From: Ideonella livida
Lineage (GTDB): Bacteria; Pseudomonadota; Gammaproteobacteria; Burkholderiales; Burkholderiaceae_C
Assembly (NCBI RefSeq): GCF_010499455.1
Contig: NZ_JAAGOH010000001.1
Span: forward strand, 62,001 to 126,000
Direction: 5' to 3'
Length of the DNA stretch: 64,000 bases
The translations under genes were made by a program, and so were the position numbers. The notes under the pieces were generated by a model, which saw only the letters and a program-made list of their open reading frames with translations, did no database searches and had not been told where the DNA came from. Positions 17,132-25,153 of this stretch are shown here, piece by piece (within the stretch, counting starts at the first letter, position 1; each line of letters starts with the position of its first letter).

Positions 17132-17265
17132 GGGCGTTTCTCCTTTCAGCGCCGCAGGCCAGGCGGGCCTGTCGGCGACGGTCCGGCCATCGTGCCCAAG
17201 GCGCCGGCCTGCGCCCAGCCACAGACGGGCCCGCTGCAGGCACCACAGGCACCGGCGCTCCCCGG

Positions 17266-17300
17266 CTGTACTGGCCGTCAGCCCGGGTTTCTGTACTGAC
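17266..17300 (+). promoter_or_regulatory. Direct repeats between DUF2917 gene and second MocR gene
   Basis: CTGTACTG occurs at 17266-17273 and again at 17291-17298, a 25-base start-to-start spacing, in the shared divergent region. Paired direct repeats about two to three helical turns apart are the usual MocR operator form. Candidate binding site for the protein encoded at 17336. Confidence 0.5.
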
Positions 17301-17335
17301 CTGCCGCACCAGGGCATGCGCACAATCCCCCCACC

Positions 17336-18868
17336 ATGGTCCCCGTCGTGTCACGCCCGCCTTGCCCCACCCCCGTGCCGGAAGCCGCCGCCGGTGAAGA
17401 ACCGGCTGCCCCCCTCTACCGCCAGCTGGCGCAGCGCCTGGGTGCCCTGGTGGCCAGCGGTGCCCTGCGCCGCGGCGACCGCCTGCCCTCGGTGCGCGAA
17501 ATGGCCCGCCAGCAGGGCCTGGCCCAGACCACGGTGCTGCAGGCCTACCGCACGCTGGAGGATGAGCGGCTCATCGAGGCCCGCCCGCGCTCGGGCTTCT
17601 TTGTCGCGGCCAGCGCGGTGCGACCTCGTCCGGGTGCCCGCCGGCCCAGCCTGGCCGTACCCGAGCAGACCCAGCCTCCGGCCAGCCCCGCGCCGGTGGA
17701 CATCAGCACCCTGGTGGAGCGCACGCTGGAAGCTGCCCGGGACCCGGACTTCATCAGCTTCGGCGCTGCCTGCCCGGGCGGCGACCTGTTCCCTCCCGAG
17801 CGCATGCGCAAGGCCATGGGCCGCGCGCTGCAGCGGCAGCAGGCCTCGATGAGCCGCTACCCCTTTGCCCCAGGCATCCGCCCCCTGCGGGAGGTGGTGG
17901 CCCGGCGGGCCTTGGGCTACGGCTGCACCCTGGATCCCGAGCGCATCGTCATCACCAACGGTGCCCTGGAATCCATCAGCCTGTGCCTGCAGGCCGTGAC
18001 CCGGCCCGGCGACACCGTCGCCCTGGAGTCGCCCACCTACTTCGGCCTGCTGCAGATCCTGGAGAGCCTGCACCTGAAGGCGCTGGAGATCCCCACCCAC
18101 CCGCGCACCGGCTTGTCGCTGCCCGCGCTGGAGCTGGCCTTGCAGACCCAGCCGGTCAAGGCCCTGCTGGCGGTGCCCACCCTGAGCAACCCCCTGGGCG
18201 CGGTGATGCCGCTGGCGCAGCGCAAGGCGCTCGCCCGCCTGCTGCGCACCCACCGGCTGCCCATGATCGAGGACCTGATCTACAACGACCTGTGCCCCCG
18301 GGCCGAGGCCCGGCGCGCAGTGCGCAGCTTTGACCCCGAGGGTTGGGTGATGCTGGCCAGCTCCTACTCCAAGACCCTGGCCCCGGGCCTGCGCCTGGGC
18401 TGGGTGGAGGGCGGGCGCTGGGCTGCGCAGGTGCAACGCCTGAAGGCCGCGCTGAGCGGCGGCCACACCGAGCTGCTGGAATGGGCCATGGCCGACCTGC
18501 TGGAGCAGGTGCACCACGAACCCGCCCTGCGCCAGCTGCGCAGCCAGGTGGCGCAGCGCATGGACTTGGCCCGCCGCCTGGTGGCCAGCAGCTTTCCGGC
18601 CGGCACCCGGGTCACGTCCCCGGAAGGCGGCTTCATCCTGTGGGTCGAGTTGCCCGGCGGGCTGCCCGCCCTGGAGCTGCACGAGGCCGCGCTGCGCGAG
18701 CGCATCTGCATCGCCCCGGGCGCGATGTTCAGCAGCAGCTCCCGCTACGACCATTGCCTGAGGCTGGGGCTGGGCCGCGGCTGGGGCCCGGCCGAGCAGC
18801 AGGCCCTGCAGCGGGTGGGTCAGTTGGCGCAAGCCCTGCTGGCCGCCCGCCCACGCCTGGCCGCCTGA
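17336..18868 (+). CDS. MocR family (GntR/aminotransferase) transcriptional regulator, DUF2917-linked
   Basis: A 510-residue GntR winged helix (about 25-92; RLPSVREMARQQGLAQTTVLQAYRTL, cut here to its core LAQTTVLQAYRTL) joined to an aminotransferase-like domain. The PLP lysine is Lys346 in SSYSKTLAPGLRLGW, and MIEDLIYNDL carries the aspartate contacting the pyridine nitrogen. It differs in subfamily from the benE-linked MocR (ARPRSGFFV linker start, longer protein). The start ATG 17336 is 204 bases from the divergent DUF2917 gene. Likely regulates that gene and itself; inducer unknown. Confidence 0.87.
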   Translation: MVPVVSRPPCPTPVPEAAAGEEPAAPLYRQLAQRLGALVASGALRRGDRLPSVREMARQQGLAQTTVLQAYRTLEDERLIEARPRSGFFVAASAVRPRPGARRPSLAVPEQTQPPASPAPVDISTLVERTLEAARDPDFISFGAACPGGDLFPPERMRKAMGRALQRQQASMSRYPFAPGIRPLREVVARRALGYGCTLDPERIVITNGALESISLCLQAVTRPGDTVALESPTYFGLLQILESLHLKALEIPTHPRTGLSLPALELALQTQPVKALLAVPTLSNPLGAVMPLAQRKALARLLRTHRLPMIEDLIYNDLCPRAEARRAVRSFDPEGWVMLASSYSKTLAPGLRLGWVEGGRWAAQVQRLKAALSGGHTELLEWAMADLLEQVHHEPALRQLRSQVAQRMDLARRLVASSFPAGTRVTSPEGGFILWVELPGGLPALELHEAALRERICIAPGAMFSSSSRYDHCLRLGLGRGWGPAEQQALQRVGQLAQALLAARPRLAA

Positions 18869-18929
18869 GCCCGCGGCCCGCCGCCACCCAGCACCACGGG
18901 GCGGGTGGACTGCCTATCATCGCGCCACT

Positions 18930-19850
18930 GTGCGCTCCCCTGCCCCACCTGTCTGCCCCGCCCCGTCCGCCTCTGGCCCGAGCGCCGAGGGCCTGGCCCG
19001 CCTGCCCGCCCTGGGCCCCGCGTTGGGGGCCACCGCCGCCTGCGTGCGCCGCCTGGGGGTGGTCCGGGCCACCCTGGCCCTGGCGGCACTCAGCAGCCTG
19101 GTCTCGGTGGTGCTGACCTGGGTCGTGCTGCGCCTGCAGGGCCACGAGCAGATGGGCACGGCCTTCTGGCTGTCGCTGGGCGTGCCCTTGCCGCTGTGCC
19201 TGGGGCTGGGCGGCTGGACCCTGCATCTGGTGGCCGCCCTGGACCAGGCGCACCAGACCCTGCGCCGCCTGGCGCTGCACGATCCGCTGACCGGCCTGCC
19301 CAACCGGCGGGCCTTCATCCACCGCACCGAGCAGGCCCTGGCCCAGCAACGGCAGGCCACCCTGACCCACGAGGACCTGCCCCTGAGCCTGGCCCTGCTG
19401 GACCTGGACCACTTCAAGGCGGTCAATGACCGCCATGGCCATGCGGTGGGCGATGCGGTGCTGCACGAGGTGGGCCAGCGCCTGCAAGCCCAGCTGCAAG
19501 GTGATGAGTTGCTGGCCCGCTGGGGGGGCGAGGAGTTCGCCCTGCTGATGCCCCAGGCCGATGTGCGCTGCGCCGCCCAGCGCCTGGACCAGCTGCGCAG
19601 CGCCCTGAGCCAGCCGCTGCGCCTGACCCCGGCGGGCGGCCCGCTGGAACTGCGGCTGAGCGCTAGCATAGGCCTGGCCAGCACCAGCGCCGACGCGGCA
19701 GCAGCACTGGATGCCCTGCTGCAGGCAGCCGACGCGGCGATGTACCAGGCCAAGCAGGCCGGCCGCGACATGGTGCGGGTGGCCACGCCACCGGCCGCAC
19801 CAGGGGGGGACGGCGGGCCCCCGCAGGCGCCTCAGTCGGCGAAGCTGTAA
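18930..19850 (+). CDS. Diguanylate cyclase (GGDEF domain) with two membrane segments
   Basis: Makes the second messenger c-di-GMP from two GTP. Of 306 residues, two hydrophobic segments lie at about 47-67 and 76-97 with almost no periplasmic loop, followed by a GGDEF domain (about 110-285). Signatures are HDPLTGLPNRRAF, LLDLDHFKAVNDRHGHAVGD and the active loop RWGGEEF (GGEEF at 199-203). The product-inhibition site is not conserved: the RxxD position reads QGDE, so feedback inhibition may be absent. GTG 18930 is the start; there is no upstream ATG. Its last 19 bases overlap the convergent glutathione transferase gene. Confidence 0.88.
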   Translation: MRSPAPPVCPAPSASGPSAEGLARLPALGPALGATAACVRRLGVVRATLALAALSSLVSVVLTWVVLRLQGHEQMGTAFWLSLGVPLPLCLGLGGWTLHLVAALDQAHQTLRRLALHDPLTGLPNRRAFIHRTEQALAQQRQATLTHEDLPLSLALLDLDHFKAVNDRHGHAVGDAVLHEVGQRLQAQLQGDELLARWGGEEFALLMPQADVRCAAQRLDQLRSALSQPLRLTPAGGPLELRLSASIGLASTSADAAAALDALLQAADAAMYQAKQAGRDMVRVATPPAAPGGDGGPPQAPQSAKL

Positions 19851-20512
19851 GGGCCGCCCCGCTCCAGCGCCCGGCGGTAGGCCGGTCGGGCGTGCACGGC
19901 GTCCAGCCAGCGCTGCAGCGCCGGGTAGCGGGCGCCGGTCAGGCCGGCGCGCTGGGCGGCAGCCTCCAGCGGGAAGCTCATCATCACGTCCGCGCCGGTG
20001 AAGGCCTGGCCGGCAAACCAGGGGCGCTGGGCCAGCTCGGCTTCCATGAAGTCGAGCTGCCGCTGCAGGTTGGGCGAGACGAAAGCGCCCAGCACCTTGG
20101 CGGAGATGCCCTTGGCGATGGGCTTGATGAAGAAGGGCATCGGGGCGTTGGCCACCCGGTCAAAGATGAGCTTGAGCAACAGCGGGGGCATGGCCGAGCC
20201 CTCGGCAAAGTGCAGCCAGTAGCGGTAGCGCAGAAAGTCGACGCTGGCCGGGGTCGGGCGCAGGCCGGCCTGCGGTGCCAGGTCCAGCAAGTACTCGACG
20301 ATGGCGCCGGTTTCAGCCACGGTGACGCCGGCGGCACTGTCGGTGATGACGGGCGACTTGCCCAGGGGATGCACCTGGGTCAATTCAGGCGGGGCCAGCA
20401 GGGTGACGCGGTCGCGCGCATAGCGCTTGACCTCGTAGGGCAGGCCCAGTTCTTCCAGCAGCCACAGCACGCGCTGGCTGCGGGAGTTCTCAAGGTGGTG
20501 GACGGTGATCAT
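19832..20512 (-). CDS. Glutathione S-transferase family protein
   Basis: A 226-residue soluble protein with an N-terminal thioredoxin-like domain (ITVHHLENSRSQRVLWLLEELGLPYE, here signature NSRSQRVLWLLEELG, with the catalytic-type Ser near 10) and the cis-Pro motif GKSPVITD. An all-helical C-terminal domain follows. The motif VAETGAIVEYLL contacts glutathione. It is the last gene behind urtE, 72 bases downstream in the same direction, so it may be co-transcribed with the urea importer, but there is no evident functional link. Substrate unknown. Confidence 0.88.
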   Translation of the reverse strand: MITVHHLENSRSQRVLWLLEELGLPYEVKRYARDRVTLLAPPELTQVHPLGKSPVITDSAAGVTVAETGAIVEYLLDLAPQAGLRPTPASVDFLRYRYWLHFAEGSAMPPLLLKLIFDRVANAPMPFFIKPIAKGISAKVLGAFVSPNLQRQLDFMEAELAQRPWFAGQAFTGADVMMSFPLEAAAQRAGLTGARYPALQRWLDAVHARPAYRRALERGGPYSFAD

Positions 20513-20584
20513 GAGGCCGATGCTAGCCCTGGGGCCCGGCGCGCGCCGACCCGCGGGCGACAGCCCCGGCGCCGCGGGGGACGT

Positions 20585-21277
20585 TCAGATGGACATCATC
20601 TGCCGCACGCCGTCAGCCTCCATGTCCCGGCCAGCACCGCGGGCGATGATCTCACCACGCTCCATCACCAGGTACTGGTCGGCCAGCTCGGCGGCGAAGT
20701 CGTAGTACTGCTCCACCAGCACGATGGCCATGTCGCCGCGGTCGGCCAGCATGCGGATGACGCGCCCGATGTCCTTGATGATGCTGGGTTGGATGCCCTC
20801 GGTGGGCTCGTCCAGCAGCAGCAGCCGCGGCGCCGGGGCCAGGGCCCGGGCAATGGCCAGCTGCTGCTGCTGCCCGCCGGAGAGGTCGCCCCCACGGCGC
20901 TGCAGCATCTGCTTGAGCACTGGGAACAGCTCGAAGAGCTCGGCCGGGATGGGGGTGCTGGCCGGCTTGTAGGCCAGACCCATGCGCAGGTTCTCCTCCA
21001 CCGTCAGGCGGCCGAAGATCTCGCGGCCTTGCGGCACATAGCCCACGCCGGCACGCACGCGGTCGTAGGGCGTGTGGTGGGTGATCTCGTGCTCACCCAG
21101 GCGGACCTGGCCGGTCTTGACCGGCACCACACCCATCAGGCTCTTGAGCAGCGTGGTCTTGCCCACGCCGTTGCGGCCGAGCACCACGGTGACCTCACCC
21201 CGCCGCGCCTCAAAGGAGACACCGCGCAGGATGTGGCTGCCGCCGTAGTACTGGTTCAGACTCTCAACGTTCAGCAT
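20585..21277 (-). CDS. urtE: Urea ABC transporter ATP-binding subunit UrtE
   Basis: A 230-residue LivF-type ATPase. Walker A GRNGVGKTT (34-42), signature LSGGQQQQLAIARAL, Walker B LLLLDEPTEGIQPSI. The EGIQPSIIKDIG motif is characteristic of UrtE and separates it from LivF (LSPxxV). It is the fifth gene of urtABCDE, 21 bases after urtD. Confidence 0.94.
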   Translation of the reverse strand: MLNVESLNQYYGGSHILRGVSFEARRGEVTVVLGRNGVGKTTLLKSLMGVVPVKTGQVRLGEHEITHHTPYDRVRAGVGYVPQGREIFGRLTVEENLRMGLAYKPASTPIPAELFELFPVLKQMLQRRGGDLSGGQQQQLAIARALAPAPRLLLLDEPTEGIQPSIIKDIGRVIRMLADRGDMAIVLVEQYYDFAAELADQYLVMERGEIIARGAGRDMEADGVRQMMSI

Positions 21278-21298
21278 GTTGCTTCCTCATGCCTCGGC

Positions 21299-22180
21299 TC
21301 AGCGGCCCAGATAGACTTCGACGACCTTCTCGTTGGCCTGCACCTCGGCCAGGGTGCCCTCGGCCAGCACGCTGCCCTCGTGCAGCACGGTCACTTTCTT
21401 CCACCCCTGGGTGAGCTCGCCGACGAACTTCATGTCGTGCTCCACCACCACCAGGCTGTGCCGGCCCTCCAGGCTCAGGAACAGCTCGGCGGTGCGTTCG
21501 GTTTCCTCATCGGTCATGCCGGCCACCGGCTCGTCCAGCAGCAGCAGCTTGGGGTCCTGCATCAGCAGCATGCCGATCTCCAGCCATTGCTTCTGACCAT
21601 GGCTGAGCAGGCCGGCGGTGCGCTGGGCCTGGGGCAGCAGGTGGATGAGGGTGAGGATCTCGCCGATGCGGTCGAGCTGGGCCCCGGTCAGGCGGTGCAG
21701 CAGGCCGGCGCGCACCCGGCGGTCGGCCTTGAGCGCCAGCTCCAGGTTCTCGAACACGCTGAGCTGCTCATAGACGGTGGGTTTCTGAAACTTGCGGCCG
21801 ATGCCGATCTGGGCGATCTCACTCTCGCGCAGGCGCAGCAGGTCGATGTTGCTGCCGAAGCTGGCTGTGCCCAGGTCGGGCCGGGTCTTGCCGGTGATGA
21901 CGTCCATCATCGTGGTCTTGCCCGCGCCGTTGGGGCCGATGATGCAGCGCAGTTCACCCACGTTGACCGAGAGGTTCAGGCTGTTGAGGGCCTTGAAGCC
22001 GTCGAAGCTGACGGTGATGCCCTCCAGGTAGAGGGCCACGCCATGGGCAAAGTCGGGCTGCCCGGCGGTGAGCAGGCGCCCGTAGGCGGCGCCACGGTCG
22101 CCCGAGGCGCCGGCTTCGGCCACTTTGGCCCGGTAATCGGCCAGCGCCTTGGCACCGGCTTCCATGAGGTCGGGGGTCAT
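21299..22180 (-). CDS. urtD: Urea ABC transporter ATP-binding subunit UrtD
   Basis: A 293-residue LivG-type ATPase with an extra about 45 N-terminal residues. Walker A GPNGAGKTT, Walker B LLLLDEPVAGMTDEE, and a signature reading LLSHGQKQWLEIG, where His replaces the usual Gly, which is typical of UrtD. ATG 22180 overlaps the end of urtC by four bases (ATGA at 22177-22180), so translation is coupled. Works with UrtE on the cytoplasmic face of UrtBC. Confidence 0.94.
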   Translation of the reverse strand: MTPDLMEAGAKALADYRAKVAEAGASGDRGAAYGRLLTAGQPDFAHGVALYLEGITVSFDGFKALNSLNLSVNVGELRCIIGPNGAGKTTMMDVITGKTRPDLGTASFGSNIDLLRLRESEIAQIGIGRKFQKPTVYEQLSVFENLELALKADRRVRAGLLHRLTGAQLDRIGEILTLIHLLPQAQRTAGLLSHGQKQWLEIGMLLMQDPKLLLLDEPVAGMTDEETERTAELFLSLEGRHSLVVVEHDMKFVGELTQGWKKVTVLHEGSVLAEGTLAEVQANEKVVEVYLGR

Positions 22181-23304
22181 GCGCGCTCCTCCGGCTTGGA
22201 ACCCTTGAACTTCTGCACCAGGCCCACCAGGCCCTGGGGCAGGAACAGCGTGACGGCAATGAACAGCGCGCCCAGGAAGTAAAGCCAGAACTCGGGGAAG
22301 ACCTGGGTGAACCAGCTCTTGGCGCCGTTGACGAAGAAGGCACCGACGATGGGGCCGATGAGGGTGGCGCGCCCGCCCACGGCCGCCCAGATGGCGATCT
22401 CGATGGAGGCGGCAGGGCTCATCTCGCTGGGGTTGATGATGCCCACCTGCGGCACGTAGAGCGCGCCGGCCACGCCGCACATCACCGCCGAGAGGGTCCA
22501 GATGGCGAGCTTGTAAGCCAGCGGGTCGTAGCCGGTGAACATCACCCGGCTCTCGGCGTCGCGGATGGCCTGCAGCACGCGGCCGAACTTGCTGTGCACG
22601 ATCCAGCGCGCCATCAGGTAGCAGCCGATCAGCGTGAGCCCGGTCAGCACGAACAGCACCATGCGGGTGGAGGGCTGCTGCAGCGGGATGTCGAGGATGC
22701 GCTTGAAGTCGGTGAAGCCGTTGTTACCGCCAAAGCCGGTTTCGTTGCGGAAGAACAGCAGCATGGCGGCAAAGGTCATGGCCTGCGTGATGATGGAGAA
22801 ATACACGCCCTTGATGCGGCTGCGGAAGGCGAAGAAGCCGAAGATGAACGCCAACAGGCCGGGCACCAGCAGCACCAGCAGGGCCTGGGCGATGAAGCTG
22901 TCGCTGAGCGCCCAGTGCCAGGGCAGCGTCTTCCAGTCCAGAAAGACCATGAAGTCGGGCAGGTGCGACTTGTACTGGCCATCGGTGCCGATCTGGCGCA
23001 TCAGGTACATGCCCATGGCATAGCCCCCCAGCGCGAAGAACAGGCCGTGGCCCAGGCTGAGGATGCCGGTGTAGCCCCAGATCAGGTCCATGGCCAGCGC
23101 GCAGATGGCGTAGCACATGATCTTGGCGGTGAGGGCCACGCCGTAGTCGCTCAGGTGGAACAGGCTGCCCTCGGGCACCACCAGGTTGAGCACAGGCACC
23201 AGCACGGTGACGGCAAGCAGCGCGGCCAGCAGGCCGGTCCAGCCGGCCGGGCTGAGCAGCAGGCCACGCTTGGGGACGGGAAGGGTCGGAGGGATGGCGG
23301 TCAT
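22177..23304 (-). CDS. urtC: Urea ABC transporter permease UrtC
   Basis: A 375-residue LivM-type permease with about ten hydrophobic segments. Recognisable stretches are YAICALAMDLIWGYTGILSLGHGLFFALGG (core GYTGILSLGHG), the FGGNNGFTDFK loop, and the coupling loop RVLQAIRDAESRVMFTGYDPL that meets the ATPases. UrtC differs from LivM in this GNNG loop. Starts 78 bases after urtB. Confidence 0.94.
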   Translation of the reverse strand: MTAIPPTLPVPKRGLLLSPAGWTGLLAALLAVTVLVPVLNLVVPEGSLFHLSDYGVALTAKIMCYAICALAMDLIWGYTGILSLGHGLFFALGGYAMGMYLMRQIGTDGQYKSHLPDFMVFLDWKTLPWHWALSDSFIAQALLVLLVPGLLAFIFGFFAFRSRIKGVYFSIITQAMTFAAMLLFFRNETGFGGNNGFTDFKRILDIPLQQPSTRMVLFVLTGLTLIGCYLMARWIVHSKFGRVLQAIRDAESRVMFTGYDPLAYKLAIWTLSAVMCGVAGALYVPQVGIINPSEMSPAASIEIAIWAAVGGRATLIGPIVGAFFVNGAKSWFTQVFPEFWLYFLGALFIAVTLFLPQGLVGLVQKFKGSKPEERA

Positions 23305-23382
23305 GGAGTGCGGGCTCCGGTCGTCAGGGCGGTGTGGGGACGGGGCGTTTGGGAGGAGGCGGTGCGGGCCGCGGCGGGCCGT

Positions 23383-24996
23383 TCAGACCTCGCGCCCCTT
23401 CATGGCAAACAGGCCCTGGGGTCGCTTCTGGATGAAGACCACGATGACCACCAGCACCATGATCTTGGCCAGCACCGCACCGGCCCAGCCCTCCAGCAGC
23501 TTGCCCAGCACGCCCAGGCCCAGCGCGGCATAGACGGTGCCGGCCAACTGGCCCACGCCGCCCAGCACCACGACCATGAAGCTGTCGACGATGTAGTTCT
23601 GGCCCAGGTCGGGGCCGACGTTGCCGATCTGGCTGAGGGCGCAGCCGGCCAGGCCGGCCAGGCCGGCGCCCAGGCTGAAGGCGTAGGTGTCGATGCGCGC
23701 GGTGTGGATGCCCACGCAGGCGGCCATGCGGCGGTTCTGGGTGACACCGCGCACGAACAGGCCCATGCGGGTGCGGGCAATCATCAGGGCCACCGCCGCC
23801 AGCACGGCCAAGGCGAAGACGATGATGGCAATGCGGTTGAAGGGCAGGGTGAGGTTGCTGGTGACGGCCACGCCGCCCGACAGCCAGGCCGGGTTCTCCA
23901 CCGGCACGTTCTGCGCGCCAAACAGCGTGCGCACCGCCTGCATCAGCACCAGGGAGATGCCCCAGGTGGCCAGCAGCGTCTCCAGCGGCCGGCCGTAGAG
24001 CCAGCGCAGCACGGTGCGCTCCAGCGCCGCGCCCACCAGGGCAGCACTGAAGAAGGACACCGGGATGGCCACCAGCACGTAGGCATCAAAGGCGCCGGGC
24101 AGCCAGGCACGGAACAGGTTCTGCACCACGTAGGTGGCGTAGGCACCGATCATCATCAGCTCGCCGTGGGCCATGTTGATCACGCCCATCAGGCCATAGG
24201 TGATGGCCAGGCCCAGGGCCACCAGCAGCAGGATGGAGCCCAGGCTGATGCCGGTGAAGACCACGCCCAGGCGCTCACCCCAGGCCAGGCGGGCGGAGAC
24301 CTTGTCAAAGGACGCCAGCAGGGCGCCGCGCACGGCGGGGTCGGCCTCCGGTCCGGCGCCGGCCGGGCTCAGTTCACCCAGGCGCTCCTGCAGCAGGCTG
24401 CGCACCTGGGGGCTGTCGCTCTCGCCCAGGGCGCGGGCGGCCTCCAGACGGCGGGCGGGTTCGTCATGGGCCAGCAGCACGCTGGCGCGCATGAGCCGGA
24501 GCTGTTCCAGCAGGGCCGGATCGGTCTCGGCCGCGAAGGCCTTGTCCAACAAAGGCAGCTGGCTGGGCTCCAGGCTCTGGCGGACCAGCTCGGCCACCGC
24601 CTCGCGGCGCTGCGCAACCTCGGGGGACAGGAGCTTGAGCGCGGCCAGGGTCGATTCCAGGGCGGCGCGCATGCGGTTGTTGTTGACCACGTCCTCCGCC
24701 TCGGGCGGCAGGCTCGCGCTCTGGCCGGTGGTCGCGTCCACCACCTTGTCGCCGTCGATGAGCAGGACCTGTCGGGCGGTGAACTTCACGCTGTCGTCCA
24801 GCAGGGCCCGCACCAGGGCCGGCAGGCCCGCGTCGGCCCGGGCCGAGGCCTCGGCCAGCGCGGCCAGGCGCTCGTCGGTGTCGCCCGACGCGATGGCCAG
24901 CGCCTGCTCAGGCGTCAGCGCCTGGGCCGGCAGGTGAAGGAGCAGGCCGCTGGCGGCGGCCAGACAGGACAGGAGCAGTCGGCGGAGCAGGCGCAT
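23383..24996 (-). CDS. urtB: Urea ABC transporter permease UrtB
   Basis: A 537-residue LivH-type permease with the long N-terminal periplasmic domain that marks UrtB: a signal peptide (LLLSCLAAASGLLLHLPAQA), then about 220 helical residues, then the membrane domain (about 255-530). The permease part shows LAITYGLMGVINMAHGELMMIGAYA (core GVINMAHGELMMIGAY) and VRGVTQNRRMAACVGI, the ATPase-facing loop. The role of the extra domain is not known. A perfect 17-bp hairpin sits in front of it, between urtA and urtB. Confidence 0.94.
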   Translation of the reverse strand: MRLLRRLLLSCLAAASGLLLHLPAQALTPEQALAIASGDTDERLAALAEASARADAGLPALVRALLDDSVKFTARQVLLIDGDKVVDATTGQSASLPPEAEDVVNNNRMRAALESTLAALKLLSPEVAQRREAVAELVRQSLEPSQLPLLDKAFAAETDPALLEQLRLMRASVLLAHDEPARRLEAARALGESDSPQVRSLLQERLGELSPAGAGPEADPAVRGALLASFDKVSARLAWGERLGVVFTGISLGSILLLVALGLAITYGLMGVINMAHGELMMIGAYATYVVQNLFRAWLPGAFDAYVLVAIPVSFFSAALVGAALERTVLRWLYGRPLETLLATWGISLVLMQAVRTLFGAQNVPVENPAWLSGGVAVTSNLTLPFNRIAIIVFALAVLAAVALMIARTRMGLFVRGVTQNRRMAACVGIHTARIDTYAFSLGAGLAGLAGCALSQIGNVGPDLGQNYIVDSFMVVVLGGVGQLAGTVYAALGLGVLGKLLEGWAGAVLAKIMVLVVIVVFIQKRPQGLFAMKGREV

Positions 24997-25055
24997 GGGC
25001 GGGAGTCCGGGCAGCGGGAGAGGCCGACGCCAGTGGCGGCGGCGAATGCAATGCG

Positions 25056-25094
25056 GCAGCGGGCCGGCCGGCGGAGTGCCGGCCGGCCCGCTGC
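25056..25094 (-). repeat. Perfect 17-bp inverted repeat between urtA and urtB
   Basis: Arms GCAGCGGGCCGGCCGGC (25056-25072) and its exact reverse complement (25078-25094) with a 5-base loop, almost pure GC. It lies 59 bases after the urtA stop and 59 before the urtB start, but no T-run follows, so it is probably an RNA stabiliser or partial attenuator. It could keep the binding-protein message in excess over the permease and ATPase messages, as often seen in ABC operons. Confidence 0.8.
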
Positions 25095-25153
25095 GGGTCT
25101 GGCAAGGGGGCGGCGCCCGGCGGATGACGCCGCCGGCGGCCCCGTCTCGGGCC

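Noticed and set aside
25056-25094. The urtA-urtB hairpin as a full terminator
   Set aside because: There is no T-run on the transcribed strand and urtB-E have no obvious promoter of their own, so full termination would silence the importer.
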